This document shows positions 6,865-9,622 of a stretch of DNA of 9,622 nucleotides, in pieces (position 1 is the stretch's first letter; every line of letters begins with the position of its first letter). The DNA is from Bacilli bacterium (GTDB taxonomy: Bacteria > Bacillota > Bacilli > Tumebacillales > JAQBPP01). A program made the position numbers and the translations under genes. The stretch is from NCBI GenBank assembly GCA_028287455.1, contig JAQBPP010000076.1, positions 1 through 9,622 on the forward strand, written 5' to 3'. The notes under the pieces are model-generated. The model had not been told where the DNA came from, did not search any database, and saw only the letters and a program-made list of their open reading frames with translations.

Positions 6865-7242
6865 ATGAAAGATCAAGCAGTACTTGCCTCATTCAAGGAT
6901 CCTGATACCGCCCGGAATTGTGAAGCAGCGCTCAATAGTTTAGGCGTAAGCGAAGTCCAAATCGACCGGGTGGATGCTTATCCGGGGGACACAGCAGATC
7001 GGTTGACTAATTTTATATCAGAGGGTCTGCCCTCTCTCGCTGCAGCCACACTGGGAACTACGTTTGAAAGCAAGGACGCTTCCATCCTCTCCGCTGCCCA
7101 CCCAGACGCGAGCGGCTTCGCTGCGCGCACTGGGGATTTGACCGACACCACAGGCTATGATATTTTGCTCACCGCCGTCTGCGATCCAGCGTTAACTGAG
7201 CAAGTAGTGGCAACGATTAAATCACACGGCGGTCGCACATAA
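6865..7242 (+). CDS. Uncharacterised 125-aa soluble protein divergent from walR
   Basis: I do not recognise a named family. The protein is acidic and soluble, with no signal peptide or membrane helix. It begins DQAVLASFKDPDTARNCEAALNSLGVSEVQIDRVDAY, a beta-alpha-beta pattern. It ends in a similar unit, YDILLTAVCDPALTEQVVATIKSHGG (about 96-121). The middle is rich in Ser, Thr, Ala and Asp. This arrangement suggests a ferredoxin-like fold, as in small Bacillus stress proteins of the YflT type, but that is an inference from pattern only. ATG 6865 has AGGGGG (6851-6856) 8 nt upstream. The longer frame that opens at 6703 runs back across the divergent promoter and the walR start and is rejected. 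A clear terminator follows 27 nt after the stop, so it is transcribed alone. Confidence 0.87.
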   Translation: MKDQAVLASFKDPDTARNCEAALNSLGVSEVQIDRVDAYPGDTADRLTNFISEGLPSLAAATLGTTFESKDASILSAAHPDASGFAARTGDLTDTTGYDILLTAVCDPALTEQVVATIKSHGGRT

Positions 7243-7268
7243 GTACAAATCCAGTATCTGATTTCAGC

Positions 7269-7294
7269 AGGGAGAGATAAGTTCTCCCTTTTTT
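7269..7294 (+). terminator. Rho-independent terminator of the 125-aa gene
   Basis: A perfect 7-bp stem (AGGGAGA at 7269-7275 with TCTCCCT at 7283-7289) closes a 7-nt loop and runs into six T (7289-7294). It lies 27 nt after the stop codon. Confidence 0.9.
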
Positions 7295-7577
7295 GACGTT
7301 CACAATGTTCTATCTGTAATTTTTGAAAAGTATGTAACCAACTTGACACAACTTACGTCTTACCCAATGAATGAAGGATCCCGATTTCAATCATCTATGC
7401 AGGAAGGGAGACTTTGGAGGAATTAATTAGCGGTATCCATTACAGCCAATTCAAACGATTCATTGAGAAAAAACATTCGTTCCTTTCTAACTCCGGCCTA
7501 CGGCAAAAGTCGCGTCAAAAGGAACGAATGTTTTTTCCGCTGCTTATGGTAAAGAAAGTTTTACTTCCTTATAAGTT
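7295..7577. other. Gene-free stretch between two terminators, with one perfect inverted repeat
   Basis: No convincing gene is seen here. A consensus TTGACA (7343-7348) has only weak -10 candidates 17-18 nt downstream (AATGAA or ATGAAT, 3 of 6). A plus-strand frame that opens with TTG at 7414 has a possible AGGAAGG site, but it runs through the 20-bp inverted repeat and the purA terminator into the end of purA, so it is unlikely to be real. The only strong structure is the inverted repeat at 7467-7537. Confidence 0.5.
7467..7537. repeat. Perfect 20-bp inverted repeat, terminator-like on both strands
   Basis: The arms at 7467-7486 and 7518-7537 are exact reverse complements. The loop is 31 nt. 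Each arm carries six A or T at its outer end, so a transcript from either strand would form a long hairpin ending in a U-run. That is the shape of a bidirectional intrinsic terminator, although the loop is longer than usual. Both flanking genes already have their own terminators (7269-7294 and 7578-7613). The repeat may therefore end a separate short transcript or be a remnant of a mobile palindrome. No flanking target duplication was seen. Confidence 0.8.
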
Positions 7578-7613
7578 AAAAAAAGAGCAGAAGAAGTTGA
7601 TTCCTCTGCTCTT
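7578..7613 (-). terminator. Rho-independent terminator of purA
   Basis: On the minus strand AAGAGCAGA (7613-7605) pairs with TCTGCTCTT (7591-7583). The stem can be extended by three more pairs beyond one mismatch, around a small loop. The stem leads into a T-run (7584-7578). It begins 7 nt after the purA stop codon. Confidence 0.92.
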
Positions 7614-7619
7614 CTTTCA

Positions 7620-8906
7620 TTATGCGTAAAGTGATTGAATCGCTACTGTTTGCTCACGTCCTGGTCCAATGGAGAAGATTGCAAGCGGCACACCACTGAC
7701 TTCACAAATTCTATTGATGTACTTCTTAGCGGCGTCAGGCAGTTCGTTTAATGTACGCACATCCGTCAAGTCTTCTCTCCAACCAGGCAATGTTTCATAA
7801 ATCGGTTCACATTTAGCCAATTTGGACAAAGAAGTCGGGAATTCAGACAACACTTCACCATCCACTTTATACCCCGTACAAATTTTCAATTCGTCAAGTC
7901 CAGTTAAAATGTCCAATCGGGTAATAGCTATTCCGTCAAGCCCCGATACCCGTTTCGCATGTCGAATTACCAATGCATCGAACCAGCCCACGCGCCTGGG
8001 ACGGCCAGTCGTAGTACCGTATTCCTGACCCACTTCACGAATATGATTCCCAATGTCATTAAGCAGTTCAGTCGGGAATGGACCATCCCCCACTCGTGTA
8101 GTATAGGATTTAACGACACCAACCACTTTATCGATTTTCGTAGGGCCAACGCCAGAGCCAATACACACTCCGCCCGCTACAGGGCTGGAAGAAGTTACGT
8201 ATGGATAGGTGCCTTGATCGATATCCAGCATTGAGGCTTGGGCACCTTCAAACAGCACATGCTGACCGACATCGATCGCCTGATTTAAAACGATGGAAGT
8301 GTCAGTGATATAGGAGCTTAACCGCTGTCCATATTCGCGATATTGTTCGAATACTTTCTGAAAGTCGAACGGCTCAGCGCCAAATAATTTCACTAATAAA
8401 TCGTTCTTCTGCGCCATCACCAGTTGAAGCTTACGATACAACTCTTCTTCATCAATCAGATCCACCATGCGAATCCCAATACGGGCTGCTTTATCCATAT
8501 AAGCAGGGCCGATGCCTTTACCCGTTGTGCCGATCTTCTGCTCTCCGCGACTGACTTCTTCCAACTCATCAAGACGAATATGGTAGGGCATAACTAAATG
8601 CGCACGATCAGAAATCCGTAAATTGTGTGTGCTAACCCCTTGATCTTCCAAATATTGAATTTCATTGATCAATGCACCTGGATTCACAACCATACCGTTT
8701 CCGATGACACAAAGTTTATCTGAATAAAAAATACCAGACGGGATCAAATGTAGTTTAAACGTTTTCCCATTGATTTTAATCGTATGTCCGGCATTATTTC
8801 CGCCTTGATACCTGGCCACCACTTGCGCGCTCTCTGCCAGGAAATCGGTAATCTTGCCTTTTCCCTCGTCTCCCCATTGTGTTCCAACAACAACAACTGT
8901 AGACAA
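7620..8906 (-). CDS. purA: Adenylosuccinate synthetase PurA
   Basis: PurA catalyses GTP-dependent joining of IMP and aspartate to adenylosuccinate, the first committed step to AMP, in the cytosol. The 428 residues are the usual bacterial length. Visible motifs are the P-loop-like GTQWGDEGKGK (8-18) with catalytic D13, GGNNAGHT with catalytic H41, the IMP-loop segment GTTGKGIGPAY, SSSPVAGG, and the aspartate-binding loop TTTGRPRR. The start is taken as TTG 8906, not the in-frame ATG 8921. GGGGGTG lies 6 nt before the TTG, the ATG has no ribosome binding site, and D13 and H41 then match E. coli numbering. It appears monocistronic, with its own promoter, two candidate PurR boxes and a terminator. 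Closeness to the walRK operon is common in Bacillales. Confidence 0.98.
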   Translation of the reverse strand: MSTVVVVGTQWGDEGKGKITDFLAESAQVVARYQGGNNAGHTIKINGKTFKLHLIPSGIFYSDKLCVIGNGMVVNPGALINEIQYLEDQGVSTHNLRISDRAHLVMPYHIRLDELEEVSRGEQKIGTTGKGIGPAYMDKAARIGIRMVDLIDEEELYRKLQLVMAQKNDLLVKLFGAEPFDFQKVFEQYREYGQRLSSYITDTSIVLNQAIDVGQHVLFEGAQASMLDIDQGTYPYVTSSSPVAGGVCIGSGVGPTKIDKVVGVVKSYTTRVGDGPFPTELLNDIGNHIREVGQEYGTTTGRPRRVGWFDALVIRHAKRVSGLDGIAITRLDILTGLDELKICTGYKVDGEVLSEFPTSLSKLAKCEPIYETLPGWREDLTDVRTLNELPDAAKKYINRICEVSGVPLAIFSIGPGREQTVAIQSLYA

Positions 8907-8912
8907 TTTCAG

Positions 8913-8919
8913 CACCCCC
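8913..8919 (-). promoter_or_regulatory. Ribosome binding site fixing the purA TTG start
   Basis: GGGGGTG on the minus strand ends 6 nt before TTG 8906. It overlaps the codons just after the alternative ATG 8921, which itself has no Shine-Dalgarno sequence. Confidence 0.75.
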
Positions 8920-8939
8920 ATAATTGGAGTTTGAGACGT

Positions 8940-8958
8940 CCGTTTGAAATGAAAACGG
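8940..8958 (-). other. Small hairpin in the purA leader
   Basis: CCGTTT and AAACGG (6-bp perfect stem, 7-nt loop) lie within the predicted leader of about 70 nt, upstream of the ribosome binding site. There is no T-run, so it is not a terminator. It may be a leader stem without further role. Confidence 0.3.
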
Positions 8959-8981
8959 CAGAATCACAAAATCACATGATC

Positions 8982-9010
8982 AGATTACCAATTATGCCGT
9001 GTCAAGTCAA
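8982..9010 (-). promoter_or_regulatory. Candidate SigA-type promoter of purA
   Basis: On the minus strand TTGACT (9010-9005) and TAATCT (8987-8982) are exactly 17 nt apart. Transcription would start near 8975. An overlapping TTGACA (9005-9000) and a CATAAT are also present, but at poorer spacing to partners. The two PurR boxes sit just upstream. Confidence 0.5.
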
Positions 9011-9014
9011 GAGT

Positions 9015-9027
9015 AAATCCGAACAAA
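9015..9027 (-). promoter_or_regulatory. PurR box 1 upstream of purA
   Basis: AAATCCGAACAAA, read on the plus strand, matches the B. subtilis PurBox consensus AWWWCCGAACWWT at 12 of 13 positions and contains the core CCGAAC. It lies immediately upstream of the purA -35. PurR represses purA and other purine genes in B. subtilis, with release by PRPP. Confidence 0.65.
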
Positions 9028-9046
9028 TAAATCTATTTTAGCTGTT

Positions 9047-9059
9047 AATGTTCGCTTTT
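9047..9059 (-). promoter_or_regulatory. PurR box 2, opposed to box 1
   Basis: AAAAGCGAACATT, read on the minus strand, matches AWWWCCGAACWWT at 12 of 13 positions. It faces box 1 across 19 nt, the inverted pair arrangement known for PurR-controlled promoters (the spacing is slightly longer than the 16-18 nt I recall as typical). Confidence 0.6.
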
Positions 9060-9068
9060 TCAGCAAAT

Positions 9069-9098
9069 TACTCACCAGTTATACATGTATAGTGAGTA
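9069..9098. repeat. Inverted repeat with a nested 12-bp palindrome after the EamA gene
   Basis: TACTCAC (9069-9075) and GTGAGTA (9092-9098) are perfect inverted repeats. The perfect palindrome TATACATGTATA (9080-9091) lies between them. The structure starts 9 nt after the EamA stop codon and ends 9 nt from PurR box 2. No T-run follows on either strand, so it is not a standard terminator. It could be a 3'-end stem of the transporter mRNA or an operator. Confidence 0.5.
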
Positions 9099-9107
9099 TT
9101 CCAACGT

Positions 9108-9622
9108 TTACTGATCCGCATTCTCCCATTTCTGTCTTTGCACCACATACATGGCGCCCAGGATCGCAATTCCTCCAAGTACCTGCAGCCCTGTGATCGA
9201 TTCTCCCAGCAGCCACCAGCCGAACAATAAAGCTGTCAGTGGTTGCAAATAACCATAGGCCGCCACCCGGAATCCCCCGATTTTCCCAACCGATCCATTG
9301 TGAATGAGGAAGCTGATCCCTAGCGCACAGATCGAGGAGAATAACAAAATTCGCAAAGAACTCCAACTAAGAATTACAGCCGTCACCCATGCTGCCGGCT
9401 GGACAAAGAGAAATGGGCATAAAAACAACGCGCCAAATGTATATTCCAGTGCTAACATTTGTCTAACAGGATATTTCACCATCAGTTTCGCAACCATTAA
9501 TAGATAGATTGCGCCCATGATGCTTCGGCTAAGCATCATGAGGTCACCTGTGATGCTTTTAGCTCCCAGCGCAATTCCTGGTCCGCCTACAATCACTAGT
9601 ACCGTACCAAGCAATGCTACAA
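9108..9622 (-). CDS. EamA/DMT-family transporter, C-terminal part (cut by window edge)
   Basis: This is a multi-pass inner membrane protein of the drug/metabolite transporter superfamily. Only the last 170 codons are visible and the gene continues beyond the right edge. The fragment starts in the last helix of the first EamA repeat (VALLGTVLVIVGG). It contains the whole second repeat with about five hydrophobic helices, including LQPLTALLFGWWLLGESITGLQVLGGIAILGAMYVV, the family's typical ending. A short polar tail (QRQKWENADQ) follows. DMT members export amino acids, purines, drugs or other metabolites, and the substrate cannot be read from this part. The gene has the same orientation as purA but is separated by 201 bp that contain purA control sites, so the two are probably not co-transcribed. 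Confidence 0.9.
   Translation of the reverse strand, partial: VALLGTVLVIVGGPGIALGAKSITGDLMMLSRSIMGAIYLLMVAKLMVKYPVRQMLALEYTFGALFLCPFLFVQPAAWVTAVILSWSSLRILLFSSICALGISFLIHNGSVGKIGGFRVAAYGYLQPLTALLFGWWLLGESITGLQVLGGIAILGAMYVVQRQKWENADQ

Noticed and set aside
7315..7338. TGTAAT and TGTAAC half-sites resembling a WalR box
   Set aside because: The half-sites are 12 nt apart, whereas the WalR consensus TGTWAH-N5-TGTWAH needs 5 nt.
7502..7511. SigF-like -10 (GGCAAAAGTC) in the loop of the 20-bp inverted repeat
   Set aside because: It matches 9 of 10, but no -35 element is present 15 nt upstream. It shows that such matches to the -10 alone arise by chance.
7414..7629. Plus-strand 71-codon frame starting with TTG at 7414, with an AGGAAGG upstream
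   Set aside because: It runs through the 20-bp inverted repeat, the purA terminator and into the purA stop. Its second half is low-complexity Lys/Leu/Phe. It is more likely chance than a gene.
8907..8921. ATG at 8921 as the purA start
   Set aside because: It has no ribosome binding site and adds residues not seen in PurA proteins. TTG 8906 has GGGGGTG at the right distance and restores standard residue numbering.

Overview
The window looks like a core chromosomal segment of a spore-forming, low-to-mid GC Firmicute of the order Bacillales. The evidence is the complete walR-walK-yycH-yycI-walJ order, an HtrA-type protease next to it, purA on the other side, strong purine-rich ribosome binding sites, TTG and GTG starts, and B. 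subtilis-type PurR boxes. The roughly balanced base composition (by eye) would suit an Alicyclobacillaceae-like lineage such as Effusibacillus or Tumebacillus, but that placement is a guess.

Layout from left to right. 1-775 (-): N-terminal 258 codons of a membrane-anchored HtrA/DegP serine protease, cut by the window edge, with its own promoter. 913-1134 (+): an uncharacterised 73-aa protein with a SigF/SigB-like promoter. 1232-6712 (-): the five-gene walRK operon (WalR response regulator, WalK sensor kinase, YycH and YycI membrane regulators, WalJ metallo-hydrolase). Its genes overlap or lie within 15 nt of each other. 6865-7242 (+): an uncharacterised 125-aa soluble protein, divergent from walR, ending in a clean terminator. 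7243-7619: a 377-bp stretch with no convincing gene. It holds three hairpins: the terminator of the 125-aa gene, a perfect 20-bp inverted repeat with A and T tracts, and the purA terminator. 7620-8906 (-): purA, adenylosuccinate synthetase. 8907-9107: purA leader, promoter and two opposed PurR boxes. 9108-9622 (-): C-terminal part of an EamA/DMT-family transporter, cut by the right edge.

The wal operon encodes the essential cell-wall homeostasis two-component system. WalK senses at the membrane with YycH and YycI as partners, WalR controls wall hydrolase genes, WalJ is the conserved MBL-fold nuclease of the operon, and HtrA handles extracytoplasmic protein quality. PurA commits IMP to AMP. 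No new multi-gene system is visible. The best second looks are: loss of one of the four reported PAS-domain zinc ligands in WalK (R350 where S. aureus has H364); forespore-type promoters in front of both small plus-strand genes that flank the wal operon; the orphan 20-bp inverted repeat that may end an unannotated small RNA; and the PurR box pair and nested palindrome upstream of purA.
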